A stretch of DNA of 64,000 nucleotides from Prinia subflava (Eukaryota > Chordata > Aves > Passeriformes > Cisticolidae), in the NCBI RefSeq assembly GCF_021018805.1, contig NC_086251.1:44958767-45022766 (forward strand). The letters run 5' to 3'. Made by a program: the position numbers and the translations under genes. Position 1 is the stretch's first letter. Each line of letters begins with the position of its first letter. Positions 37,505 to 49,000 of this stretch are shown here, one piece after another. The notes beneath the pieces are model-generated. The model was given only the letters and a program-made list of their open reading frames with translations. It made no database searches and was not told the origin of the DNA.

Positions 37505-40340
37505 CCAAGCAGGTTTCCAACTCTTAAATCTTTTTAATATCTTTGCAGTGGAGATTTCTCTACTCCAGATTTCTGTCTACACAGACAGAACTCGCTTTTG
37601 CATTAGGGAAAATTAGAGCACTATGAGAGCTTCTTTAAGTCTGTATTAAGCAGTTGTAAAAGTCTACTGAAGTAAAACTCTTCCCAAAAAAGTTATTTAA
37701 ATGCATTCAGCTTTATCCTTGCTTCCTCATTCTTTACGTCTGCCACACCACAGCCAACCCTGAAGTCATAAATATCTAATTAGAAACGTCCTTGTGCTCT
37801 TGCTTAGTATGATCAAGATTAATATCAAATGCATATAATCTGTGTTGATTTTTATTGTATCAGTTTATTAAGGACTGATATCTAGAGTTTAGGATACTGG
37901 CAATAATAAGAAGACTACCTTTCTTACCATCGTGAGGGAAGAAAACATTAGGACAGTTTTAACAGTTTTATAATAGCAAAATCAGTGTAAGAGCAAAAAG
38001 GAGAGAAACTCCAGAAGTGACTGAGTGACTGTCCAAAGCTCTTTTTCTTGTAATATCTAATGGGAGGTGCTGTGTACTAGACTAATTTGTTTGAATCATT
38101 ACTAAAATCTTGAATTCAGGTGCCACATCTACTTAGGTGAGAGGTACACTGGACAGAGTAGTAGAATGAGGTGAATGCATAAATCAGTTTTTATACAACA
38201 GTCAGGAGATTCCTAGTGAACCAGGAACTGCAGCTGCCTGTGGCTGCATGTTCTTAGCTGGGCTTTCTATTATACCCAGGAGGGAAATAAAACCTAATCA
38301 GTGACTTGGACGTACCATGGGAAGTGAGCCTAGTGCAGGGTATTGGATCTGCCAGGAGGTACAGGCTGTCTCTCTCTGATGATGATGGAAAAGGGAGGGA
38401 ACAACTGTTATTACTCTGTGTGGTCCCGAGCATCTCAGAGGATGCACTGCATATCCATTCTCCTTTTAAAAGAGAGTGTCATGACAGATCAGAGCACTGT
38501 GATCCAGATGGGAGCCAGGCCGTATTAAAGGCGGATAAACTGTCACACTTAGGCTCATGTTAGAATGTAATCCTGTTAAGAGTTTCTCCACAGTATCACA
38601 TCATCTGGCATAATTGAAAAGAAATCACTCTTGACTGAAATATGCCTGTGCGAGGAAAACCATGAACAGTGGGGTACCTAATCTTACTGTTTCTATAAAA
38701 GGACAGTACACAGTATAGGCTATATTACAGTATTACATTTACATATCTTTAAAATTTGAATTCATGATGATAAACAGGACTTTTCAGGGTCTCACTTTTT
38801 TATCTCCAGCTGATTGAACCTTGAGGCTGATACCTGATGATGCTCTAAATAAATACAGTAATCTGCAAGTGCAAGGTTCAAGGGTTGTAACAGTTTGACT
38901 CCTAAGGATGCTTTTTACACTACATAGGATTCCCAAAACTAGCATCAGGGACATGTTATAAGCCATACAGGTGTATCAGAAGAACAAAGATTTATGTATC
39001 AATAAAGTAAGTTTCTTACTGAATGACCTGGATGTTCTTAAATTGTTTAAATAAATATAAATATAATAAAAAATAAAGAAATTTTTTAAAAAGCATCCAT
39101 CATTTTGAAACAGGATTTTCATTCACTAAAATTCTATGTTCTTGAAATCCCAGCCTGAGTTTTGATCTAGATAAACAAAACCTGGAAAATTACTGTGCCT
39201 ATTTCACTGCAGTTGAAGACCCTGAGATCTGCAGATGCTTTGTACTTGCCGAGGTTGATATCCTTCATCAGGCCCAGCTATGGATAATGCAAGGGGCAGG
39301 GGGACAACAATCATTGGAAACAACATATAACAGGACAAGACAACATCAAACAGCACAGTACCTTTCATTGCATGCTTTAGAGAGTGGGAATGCTTGGTTA
39401 TAGATCTGAATAATAAATAGCAGCTGGGAACATAAAAAGTATGCTTACAAGCTGAAAATACACATTAAGGAACTCGACTATACTAAAGCTAACACACTTG
39501 TTTATGTAGCCATTCACAGATAACTGTGCAGCAAAATTAAAAGCCATATCTAACCTTTATGGTTTCAAAGGAAGTGTTCTGCAAAACTGCCATAGTTTGA
39601 GCTGATCTCCTAAAACAATACTTAAGCAGATGTGAGCCTGTTTCATTTAGTGGAAAGTTGTGAAATCTATTGACAGCACAGTTCACATCAGAACCTATAT
39701 CAAGATGATAGTTTTAGCAAATACGTGTCTTACAGCAGGGCATCTTACATTTGTGGACTACCATACTTGTTTAAAAGACTCTCCTCGTAAGTCTCTAATT
39801 CACTAGAGTGAGGTACAATAATTTGGCAGTATGCATTAATTTGGACAATATATGTAATGTTATTACAGAAATAGAAGCAGAGTATTCCAGAGTCTGGTAG
39901 AAAATGGAAAAAACATAGAGTGGGATTAAATAATGTAGCCCAGAGTCTGCTCTGTCAGGCATCAGTGGATACCAGTCATTGAAGTCAGTGGTTCTGCAAA
40001 AGAAAAATAATTACCTGAGCAAAAATTTCCAGTTAAATGGTTTAGGTTTTGGGTTGGTTTTAGTTCTAGAATTTAAACAGACTATGAGAGGACAAAGACT
40101 GGAGGTATAGTATGCAAATGCAAGTAATAGATCTAGCCTTCACTGAAGTCACTGAAAGTCCTTCAGTCATTGCAATGACTTTGCATCAAATCTATTTCAA
40201 GACTATTTAACAGTAATATTAAGCTAATGTTTAATATTAATGCCTTTTTTCCCTTTTTTTTCCAGAAATCCATAAAGAGCTCAGCCTTAGAATAGTCTTC
40301 TAATGGGCTTGATCTTCCCTATTAAACATTTCATGCTATT

Positions 40341-40370
40341 CAGCTTTTTCTTTTCTCTTTCCTTTTACAG
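40341..40370 (+). promoter_or_regulatory. FLRT2: Probable 3' splice acceptor of FLRT2 terminal exon
   Basis: A strong pyrimidine tract (TTTTTCTTTTCTCTTTCCTTTT) runs into ACAG at 40,367-40,370, so the exon would begin at 40,371 with GCAGGCC. Two alternatives exist: TTTTTTTCCAG ending at 40,265, and a weaker TTTCTTTAAATTAG ending at 40,778, two bases before the start codon. The first is preferred for its tract and CAG. Only RNA evidence can settle which is used. Confidence 0.6.
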
Positions 40371-40780
40371 GCAGGCCAGATCTGGCAGATAGCGGCTATG
40401 AGGACTTTGCTGACTTCAGAAAGCTGACAGAAACCAACAGACTTCAGTGAAATAATCCTCCAAGCACAGAGACTTCTGGTAGCTTTAAAGTAACCTGTTG
40501 TTCATCTGCAAAGACATGGCTACTGGTTCTTTCAGCACATATGGAAGAAGGCAACAAACATTGTAACCCTGGCTAATAAGACTGTGTTTTACTTATCAAA
40601 AGTAGGAGGTAGGCCAGTTATAAAAGGATTATCTTATGCTTAGCCTCCAGGACTTTAACTCTGGCCTGAACACTGGACATAAGTAGAAGCCAATTTTAAT
40701 GACCTGAGATTTTGTTACCTGTGCATTATTATTGTTATCAGTTCTTAAATACTTCGGTACTTTATTTCTTTAAATTAGAA
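40371..40780 (+). other. FLRT2: FLRT2 5' leader in the terminal exon, with five uORFs
   Basis: About 410 bases separate the preferred acceptor from the FLRT2 start. They contain five ATG-initiated upstream ORFs, all closed before the main start: 40398-40427 (9 codons plus stop), 40516-40566 (16), 40541-40576 (11, overlapping the previous one in another frame), 40636-40686 (16) and 40699-40707 (2). None is in frame with an extension of FLRT2. Such a leader would be expected to reduce or regulate translation of the main ORF. The boundary depends on the acceptor used. Confidence 0.55.
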
Positions 40781-42766
40781 ATGGGTTCGCGGACTAAAAT
40801 ATGGCCCACAGATTGGGCTCTTTTCATGAAATCATGGCTTATCTTCTCCCTGGGGCTCTACATGCAGGTCTCCAAAACTTTGGCCTGCCCAAAAGTTTGC
40901 CGCTGTGACCGAAACTTTGTCTACTGTAATGAACGAAGCTTGACCTCAGTGCCTCTTGGGATACCGGAGGGTGTAACCGTGCTCTACCTCCATAATAACC
41001 AAATTAATAATGCTGGATTTCCTGCAGAGTTGCACAATGTCCAGTCTGTGCACACGGTCTACCTGTATGGCAATCAATTGGATGAATTCCCCATGAACCT
41101 GCCCAAGAATGTCAGGGTTCTCCACCTGCAGGAAAACAACATTCAGACCATTTCACGTGCTGCTCTTGCTCAGCTTCTGAAGCTGGAAGAACTGCACCTG
41201 GATGACAACTCCATCTCCACTGTTGGCGTTGAGGATGGGGCGTTCCAGGAAGCCATCAGCCTCAAGCTTCTGTTCTTGTCCAAGAATCACCTAAGCAGTG
41301 TGCCAGTAGGCCTTCCGCTGGACTTACAGGAACTTCGTGTAGACGAAAACCGGATTGCTGTCATTTCAGACCTGGCCTTCCAGAATCTTACAAGTCTGGA
41401 GCGTCTGATCTTGGATGGCAACCTCCTTACTAATAAAGGCATAGCTGAAGGCACCTTTAGCCACCTCTCCAAGCTCAAGGAATTCTCAATAGTTCGGAAT
41501 TCACTGACTTACCCTCCTCCCGATCTTCCAGGTACACATCTGCTAAGACTTTACTTGCAGGACAACCAGATAACCCATATACCACTTACAGCCTTTTCAA
41601 ACCTCCACAAACTGGAACGTCTTGATATTTCCAACAATCAGCTTCGGATGTTGGCAAAGGGAGTATTTGATAATCTCTATAACCTGAGACAACTCACTGT
41701 AAGGAATAATCCCTGGTTATGTGACTGCAGTATAAAGTGGGTCACTGAATGGCTCAAATTTATTCCTACTTCCATCAATGTACGGGGTTTTATGTGCCAG
41801 GGACCAGAGCATGTCCGAGGTATGGCAGTCAGGGAGCTCAATATGAATATGTTGTCATGCCCCACCACCACCCCTGGTCTGCCTCTTATCATCACCCCAG
41901 TCCCAGCTACAACCATGCCAACTACATTAGTTCCCAGCTCATCATTTCCTCCCTCAAGTAGTAAATATAATCCTCTCACTCCCATCATAGCCACACTCCC
42001 CACTGTGCCTGACAGGGAGGACAGAGAAAGGGTGACCCCTCCTTTGTCTGAATGGATTCAGCTCTCCATCCATTTTGTGAATGACACTTGCATCCAAGTC
42101 AACTGGATGTCACTTTTTTCTGTGATGGCATATAAACTCACATGGGTTAAGATGGGCCATAGTCTGGTAGGAGGAATTGTTCATGAACGAATAATTAGTG
42201 GTGAGAAGCAGCAATCAAGCTTGGTAAATCTGGAGCCCAAATCCACTTACCGGATTTGTTTGGTTCCACTGGATACTTATAACAACTACCGAACTGGAGA
42301 AGACACTGTCTGTTCAGAGGCCACAACCAAGGCTTCCTTTTTGAATGGCAGCAACATCCCTTCTAGCCACGAGCAGACGACTTCTCAGAACCTGGGCTCC
42401 CCATTTCTGCTGGCAGGGTTGATTGGGGGTGCAGTGATATTTGTCCTCGTGGTCTTGCTCAGCATTTTTTGCTGGCACATGCACAAAAAGGGTCGTTACA
42501 CCTCCCAGAAGTGGAAATATAACCGGGGCCGTCGGAAAGACGACTACTGTGAGGCGGGGACCAAGAAGGACAACTCCATCCTGGAGATGACGGAAACCAG
42601 CTTCCAGATTGTCTCCTTAAATAATGATCAGCTCCTTAAAGGAGATTTCAGACTGCAGCCCATTTATACCCCAAATGGGGGCATTAACTACACAGACTGC
42701 CACATCCCCAACAACATGCGATACTGCAACAGCAACGTCTCAGACCTGGAGCACTGTCATACGTGA
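40781..42766 (+). CDS. FLRT2: FLRT2, fibronectin leucine-rich transmembrane protein 2
   Basis: The coding region is complete, intronless and 661 residues long (the human orthologue is about 660). In the family, FLRT2 is a single-pass cell-surface protein that binds UNC5 receptors (repulsive guidance), latrophilins (ADGRL, synapse adhesion) and FGF receptors, and is shed from the membrane. Visible order: signal peptide about 1-35; LRRNT with Cys36, 40, 42 and 49; about ten leucine-rich repeats (about 66-305); LRRCT with Cys314, 316, 339 and 360; a Pro/Ser/Thr-rich linker about 361-418; one fibronectin III domain about 420-517; transmembrane helix about 541-565; basic stop-transfer HKKGR; cytoplasmic tail ending LEHCHT. 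Extracellular sequons lie at Asn202, 434 and 522. The surface residues I recall as contacting UNC5 (His170) and those in the adhesive concave face (Arg186, Asp188) are present. The ATG at 40,781 is chosen because the open frame upstream reaches 40,712 only through a TTG codon, while this ATG has G at -3 and +4 and leads directly into the signal peptide. Confidence 0.98.
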   Translation: MGSRTKIWPTDWALFMKSWLIFSLGLYMQVSKTLACPKVCRCDRNFVYCNERSLTSVPLGIPEGVTVLYLHNNQINNAGFPAELHNVQSVHTVYLYGNQLDEFPMNLPKNVRVLHLQENNIQTISRAALAQLLKLEELHLDDNSISTVGVEDGAFQEAISLKLLFLSKNHLSSVPVGLPLDLQELRVDENRIAVISDLAFQNLTSLERLILDGNLLTNKGIAEGTFSHLSKLKEFSIVRNSLTYPPPDLPGTHLLRLYLQDNQITHIPLTAFSNLHKLERLDISNNQLRMLAKGVFDNLYNLRQLTVRNNPWLCDCSIKWVTEWLKFIPTSINVRGFMCQGPEHVRGMAVRELNMNMLSCPTTTPGLPLIITPVPATTMPTTLVPSSSFPPSSSKYNPLTPIIATLPTVPDREDRERVTPPLSEWIQLSIHFVNDTCIQVNWMSLFSVMAYKLTWVKMGHSLVGGIVHERIISGEKQQSSLVNLEPKSTYRICLVPLDTYNNYRTGEDTVCSEATTKASFLNGSNIPSSHEQTTSQNLGSPFLLAGLIGGAVIFVLVVLLSIFCWHMHKKGRYTSQKWKYNRGRRKDDYCEAGTKKDNSILEMTETSFQIVSLNNDQLLKGDFRLQPIYTPNGGINYTDCHIPNNMRYCNSNVSDLEHCHT

Positions 42767-44022
42767 TAGTGAGGGAAGATGGGGGGCTCTAGGACAAGGA
42801 GAAAAAACTCTAGGAAAATAAGCCCCCTAACAATAATGAAAAAAATTACATTTGATAAATGTTACACAGATGCATTTATGCATTTGAATACTCTGTAATT
42901 TATACGGTGTACTATATAATGGGATTTAAAAAAAAAAGTGCTATCTTTTCTATTTCAAGTTAATTGCAAATGGTTTTGTAACTCTTTGCTTTTTAAATCT
43001 TTAAAAAAATATTGCTGAGTACTGTACAGGGTTGTACAATAAGAACCCAATGTCATGGCAAAGGAAAGAATGACTCATTCTTCAAACATTAACCACTTTG
43101 CTGTCGAAGCAGTCTGAGGGATGTTAAGTTTCTAGGTGTCCCGGATTACAGGAAAATAAGTGCATATTAAAACAGGGTCACTAGGAACAGACAAAAGCAA
43201 TTCAGATAAAATGGGCACAACCCTTCTGACTTGAACTCAGCAGTTGCTGTTGAGCTTCAAACAATTGGAAATACATCCGTTCCTCTTTGTTAGTTCTGCA
43301 CTTCTCACTTCCAGCTGAAAGCTGGAGTTCGGAGTGCTGCCAAAAAAGCTACTTTCTTGTTTGATTACTTTTCTTTCAATCTACTTGGAATAGGAAACGT
43401 GGAAAGAGCTCAGTGTCAAACTCAAAGTGACCTTGATTCCTAATTGCAAAAGTTGCTCAGAAAATGTCCCCAATACTAGATACTTTATCTTAGAAACTGT
43501 TCCTGCTTTTCACTAGGATTAAGAGGCTTTAGGCATTCTCTGACCCTTCTCAGTGGGAGGTGGAGGTTATGTAAGAGTGTGTAACAGAGAGCTGTCATTA
43601 AGGTGCACCTCCTAGCAGAGCAGCACTTGTTGACATAGCATGTTCAGGTAAAGCCAAAGTGAGGGGAATTCTGAGTGCTCCAAGCTCTGCAGTATTCATG
43701 TACATGTTCATGTAATTTGAAATCTAAAAGTGCGTATTCCTGAAAACCTGGTTCAAAATATAATGGCAATGGAAAGGTTTTGCTAATAGTTTGTGGGGTG
43801 CAAGCTTTGTTTGACTTAAGGGTCTGAGTTATGTTCAGTATGGAGAAAGAGGGGGGAAAAAAGAAAAAAAAAGAGAAAACAAACAAGAAATATGTTGTAA
43901 AAAAGGATTTAGTACTGGAAAGACCTCCAGGGCTATTACGAACTGAAATATGTTCAGTGGGGAAAATCATGTACAAATTTTGGTGGGTTTTGTTTGTTTG
44001 TTTTGCTTTTTTTTCCTTCCCA

Positions 44023-44028
44023 ATTAAA
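44023..44028 (+). terminator. FLRT2: Candidate poly(A) signal ATTAAA
   Basis: The common variant signal ATTAAA is preceded by a U-rich stretch (TTTGTTTGTTTGTTTTGC-like, 43988-44017) and followed some 35-55 bases later by a GU-rich TTGATTGACTGGGG segment. It would give a 3' UTR of about 1.3 kb. ATTAAA also occurs at 44270 and 45273. Confidence 0.25.
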
Positions 44029-45075
44029 GTATACAGAGACTGACATTAGCTAAGCATTTGATTGACTGGGGAGTTTTGAGAACACAGGTACACAGTGCCC
44101 CTGTGAATTACCCTTCTTTTACTGTAAGCATTTTTCAGTTTTCCATAATGATTTCTGCTTCACAAGCAGTAGGGTTTAGAGTTTGTTTTTTTATACCCTC
44201 AGATTCTTTAGCTGCAATGCCTTCTCAGTCCTTGATCTTTACATGCACTATGCAAAACATCATGCTTGTATTAAAACCATAACGCAGCTCTCAAAATTAT
44301 GTAATGTTTCAGCCACTCTGCTAACTCAATGACTACCAAGAACTGTGGTGGAATCTAATTATTTGGGGTTTTTTCAGTTTGCTTTTTAAACTATGTAATT
44401 TTCTCCTGAGTTTGGGGACAAGCTAAAGCGACATCACATTGAAAACAAAACAAATCAAGAAACAAAACAAAAATATAGAGACAAGACTTCCCTGAGGTAG
44501 TAGGGAACCAAAGAGAGAAAGTTTTACAGTGATAACCTAGGGATAGACAGAAAGTTGCTGCATGTGGATTGGCAGTAAAGACTGAAGCACTTTCACAGTG
44601 GAATGCTTAGACTTTTCACTTTATGAAGCTCCTTATGCTGGAAGAGGGGGTTTTAATCCTTTCCTTCACTCATTTCACTCAACCCATTCTTGAAACTCAG
44701 CAGTCTATAAGCATGTATTTTCTGCGATTCAGGTCACATGATGACACTAATTTTCTGCAATCACACAATGAACCCAGTTATGATTGATGGCAAAGTATGA
44801 CCATTTTATAAAGAACCATGTCCTCCCACCAACACCTTTTAAAATTACATTTGAAATTCCACTCTCTATTCTATATATTTGCTATTTTCTCCAGCTGTAG
44901 CAGTATTCTAAGCAACCTCTGTGGCTACTATAGTAGTTAAGGCACTAAAATTCTGCTGATTAAACATTTACCATATGATTTCAAATGGCATAATTTTAGA
45001 TAGAAACGTCTATGCAAAGTGGAGGGGCTTTTTTTCTGTGATCTCTTTACTGGTGATAAGATTGATACTTTTGGG

Positions 45076-45130
45076 CTTTGGTTTTTGGTTTTGGTGGGTT
45101 TTTTGGTTGTTTTATTGTTTGTTTTGTTTG
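45076..45130 (+). repeat. G-interrupted T tract in the FLRT2 3' region
   Basis: Fifty-five bases consist mainly of T with GG and GGG interruptions and TTTG units. It belongs to the same low-complexity class as the other tracts in this window but here would be transcribed in the 3' UTR if the distal poly(A) signal is used. Confidence 0.7.
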
Positions 45131-45555
45131 ACATATTTTAGGTGCCACAGCTCAAAAGACAAGCAGCAAATAGTTGTGCTTCTGAACACTTCTGTTGCCT
45201 GCTGGAGTTTGCTTGAAGTTAAGCAGAGCCAGTGATTCCTGTTGGATGTGGTATCCATGGTATTTAATTTCAATTAAACAACTGGTTGTAAATTTGGTTT
45301 CAAAAGGCCTCCTTTGAAACTACATGCTTACTAGTATTTTGTACTTCAATGACTGATGCAGGAGGAATCTTCTGTTCTAGACCTTAGTATACCATAGGCA
45401 CCTTACTTGTAGCAGTTGACTTATTCAGGGAGTTTGGCCTGTACTGCAGGTGGATCCACAAGCCCAACCTGATGACAAAAAATCTTGTTCCTTCTCAAAT
45501 AGGGTGAAAATAGAAGGCATTCAAACTGTTTGCTTTGATCTTGAATGATGAAACA

Positions 45556-45603
45556 TATATATCTATATTATATCTATATTATAGATATCTATATAGATAT
45601 ATA
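45556..45603. repeat. AT-rich inverted repeat, 13-bp perfect arms
   Basis: The arm TATATATCTATAT (45556-45568) pairs perfectly with ATATAGATATATA (45591-45603) across a 22-base spacer. The spacer itself contains a second short inverted pair, TATCTAT (45571-45577) with ATAGATA (45581-45587). The locus is a degenerate (TATCTA)n type array whose two halves have opposite orientation, and it can extrude as a cruciform or fold as RNA. Confidence 0.85.
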
Positions 45604-46060
45604 GACTATGACTCGCTTACCTAGATCAAAAATCACAATGATTTCAAAGATAGAGTACTTTATGCTTCTTTTCAGTATGAAGAAAAATATATCAATTTGT
45701 AGGGGATACTGACAAAAGTTTCTTTACTATGAAGACTTCTGAAAAAACACAGCAAGCGCCTTATACAGAAATTTGTGGATAGAGCTGGGAATATTATCTA
45801 AAAAATTTCAGAGTTGTAGTCAATTGAAGAGTCATATGTGTCATTTGATGAATGTTTCTCCCAATTTAATTGTTCTGTAGCTCCAGAGCAGTGAATGTAT
45901 TCCAACCCTCAACAGAATTTGGGACTTCTCAAAGTGTCAGTCACACAAACATCTGAGATTTCACTTCAGTTCCCACCTAGATAAGCACTTAGTGAACAAA
46001 TTTCACTAGGTAAAGTATGTAGAAAAAGTCACAGTTAAAAATGGACAATGATCTTTTGGC

Positions 46061-46066
46061 AATAAA
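46061..46066 (+). terminator. FLRT2: Candidate poly(A) signal AATAAA
   Basis: This is the first canonical AATAAA that I find downstream of the FLRT2 stop, about 3.3 kb away; another lies at 46325-46330. The downstream sequence is only moderately U/GU-rich, so use is uncertain. Confidence 0.25.
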
Positions 46067-46090
46067 AAGTTTAAGATTAGTAGCTTTTTC

Positions 46091-49000
46091 CTTGAGCTTT
46101 GCAAAAATTGGGTCATCTTCACTTAGGACAAATATCTGACCACATATAATAACTAAAGGCTATAGAGCAGATGTGCATATACAACTCACTCAAAATGCTC
46201 ACTTTGAAGTCTTGTTTTGATCATTGGATCTGGGGACAAATTATTTTTTATGACAAAATCTCACCCATCTTCCATTGTACACTGCTAGTAGTTGACATAG
46301 ATGTGCAGAAAGATTGGTGAGTAAAATAAAATAAGCATTTAAGTGAAATTATGTTGAAGTATCACAACACTGCTGTTCCCAGTACTTGGGTTCCTTCTGA
46401 AGATGTATTTATTTACAAACAGGTTCTTATTTTCATGGATTTTGTCACTTTACAAGTGTTCCTTGCATGTGGCTTGCTGGCAGAAATGAACACCTGATTA
46501 GTGCATGGACTTTGGGTTAACAGGTTCTTACTGGAACATTATTACTGAATATCTTTATAAGAATATTTAGGGAATAAGCAACTTTGAACTGAAAAATATT
46601 AGCAGTTTTCCCTGTAAGCCAACAAAGGACTATAGTGAATATCATGTAAAACAAAAAATGAAGTAGCATATGATATTTGCTGCTGGAGTTGTTCAACTAT
46701 ATTTTTCTCTGAATCATTTTCTTTTTTTCACGAGAGTAAGTTTTTCCCTCTGAAAAATTTATTAATTTCAATTTTGCAAGCAAAAGAACTTTATGCATAT
46801 TGATATTATTGTTTTAAGGGTCTACATAAGGCACTTTATTAATGGCATTGAAGTGAAAGTTCAGTCAGCTTTTGACAGTAAAGTGGTTAATTCCCATTGA
46901 ATTCTACATTTAAAATACTTGTTCACCTTAAATTTAACACAGAGGTATTATTTTTTTTTCTTTAGAACATGAGAACTATGGTTTTACATATGACTTATCT
47001 TTCCAGCTCAGTGGAAAAACAAAACAGAAGTGAGTGCCAAAACCAAAAGCTACTGGCTCTGAACCTCATCAAATCCTGCCTGATGCTCTCTTCTAAACAC
47101 AGAGATAATCCTAGGAAGCTGGTGATCACTTCTTCCCTGAACTCTATTGAACAGGGCACTTTGTATCCCAGATGATACTACAGGCAATATTGAAGCATTT
47201 GGCATTAAACTTTTGTACAGCAGAGAATGTTTTGCTCTTTAAAAGGACACTGGCTAGTAGTCCATATGGAAAACTAGCACAGAAGAGATTTGGCAACCTT
47301 TTGTTACACTGGGGCTCTGTGGAAATGTGCCTCATGAGAGCTGAATTCTGATCCTCTCAGAAACAGATAAGCTACTAAAAAAATTGGTATGATGAGTTGA
47401 TCCCAAATATCGGAAGATGATCTTTCATAAAATTGATTTTAACTGAGATATGCACACTTGATTCTGTTCTGTGTTTGGTATACTTTCTATCTTTAACATG
47501 GAAAAATAGATGGTTTGAAGTCCGCGTTATCTGTTTTCTGCAATCTGCCATGTTGCACGCATTGTTAACTTCAAAACCTCACTATACACTATATATTATC
47601 TTGTTGACATATTCAGTAAAGAGTTATTTAAAAAAATACAAAAATCTTGCTGTATTTATATGAGCAAGTTAATTAAAATAAGGATGTGGGTTTCTGAAAG
47701 GGACCAAAAATATCGAACTTTTATACTTTCATTCATGGAGATATTTTCAGATGTTCTACTGAAACTTCTGTCTGTTCAATCCTCTCTTCAGTTTCTAAAA
47801 GACAAATATCATCTCTCTCTCAAAGAGCTAATAATTTTTTTACCTCAGTTTCTCAGATTTAATCTTATCTTTAAAAAGGTATTATTTTCTAATATGCATA
47901 TAGAAAAGCAATGTAAAATGAGAATACTGTACTCCAGTGTTTGCAATTAATAGGTACATTTAAGGAGCTACATGTCTATAACAAATATATATATGTGGAA
48001 GCTGTGACTCATTATATGCATAGCCATTTGATAAATGCATTTGACATTCATCCATGAAAATCATGGATCTGGTTTTTAAATTATTATTATCTATTTAATC
48101 TGTTTCCTTGACATGAAATATGATTTTATTTTTCCAATTCTCCCTTCAGAATTGTTCTTGAATTTTCAGAATGCACGACATTCATACATAAGCCTTAATA
48201 AATTTTTGTATAAAGCAAATCTTACACATAACATATATGGTGATATATACTATATATAAAGAGATGGTTTAGCTACTTAGAAATGGAAATTACCCTTCTT
48301 CTATTTCCATATACAAGAACTATTTTTTTTGCTTTACCAGACAGTGAGAATGTTGCAAGCTATGTTATTTCAAAGCTTAGAAATTTAATATTGCTGACTG
48401 TCACAGTTCCTCAGCAAATTATCTCACTCTCTTTCTTAATGCTGAGTATCACGTAAAGCTCCCGAGGGCTGGTGTGCAGTACATGCACTCCTAGTCCTGC
48501 CTCTTTTTGCCTGTAATATGCCTCCCCTGATTTGATGTTTCTACTGGAGCACATTAACCCTGAAACTAAACCTACTTGCCTAACCAGAGGAGGGTGGACA
48601 ATAGAGATAATGAACATAACAAATGCCTGCCATCAATTATGAATTTCTGACAGTGAAGGCATCATCATTTTCAATTGACAATATTTTCTGTCAAAAAAAA
48701 ATGGATGCTACTTTCTGACTTCATCAGGTAAACTTTTAGTAACCCAAAATTATTTACTGTAGCAAAGATAAAACCTTATTTTTAATACTTCTAAACTCAG
48801 TTATCTGGAGTTGTTCATACACGTGCAATTGTGTATAAATTTCTTGTGTATAGATTTAGCTAAAAAGTTCTCTCAAAGAAAGCACATGGAGGAGTATTTT
48901 TCATTATTGTTCAGTCAAAATTTTTAATATTCCACTTTAAAAAGAGTTCTTCCATTGAAGAAGAGTTATGGTACCACATGATAAACTGCATTCCACCATT

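Larger units (their letters stand above)
28717..40340. other. AT-rich noncoding DNA upstream of the FLRT2 coding exon
   Basis: No coding exon is supported. The largest ORF (133 codons on the minus strand near 30.7-31.1 kb) has no recognisable domain and overlaps other chance ORFs. A second CpG-retaining, site-rich patch lies at about 31.86-32.19 kb. Low-complexity tracts at 35.36 and 37.46 kb are listed separately. If the splice acceptor at 40,370 is used, this stretch is intron 1 of FLRT2; this is inferred, not shown. Confidence 0.5.
42767..46090 (+). other. FLRT2: FLRT2 3' UTR (end uncertain)
   Basis: The sequence after the stop is noncoding and continues the terminal exon. The first 300 bases, with a TATACGGTGTACTATATAAT segment (42901-42920) and an A8 stretch, look like the conserved start of FLRT2 3' UTRs as I remember them; this was not aligned. 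It contains a purine-rich tract (43843-43880), a G/T tract (45076-45130) and an AT-rich hairpin (45556-45603). The end given here is the first AATAAA at 46061 plus a short cleavage distance. Earlier ATTAAA signals or a much longer UTR are equally possible. Confidence 0.45.

Noticed and set aside
40712..40780. Possible 23-residue N-terminal extension of FLRT2
   Set aside because: The extension begins at TTG, not ATG, and reads through a likely intron-end or leader sequence. The ATG at 40,781 has a strong context and directly precedes the expected signal peptide.
41677..42003. 108-codon minus-strand ORF inside FLRT2, with a shorter one at 41287-41478
   Set aside because: These are antisense shadows of the conserved FLRT2 coding frame, without domain or promoter evidence.
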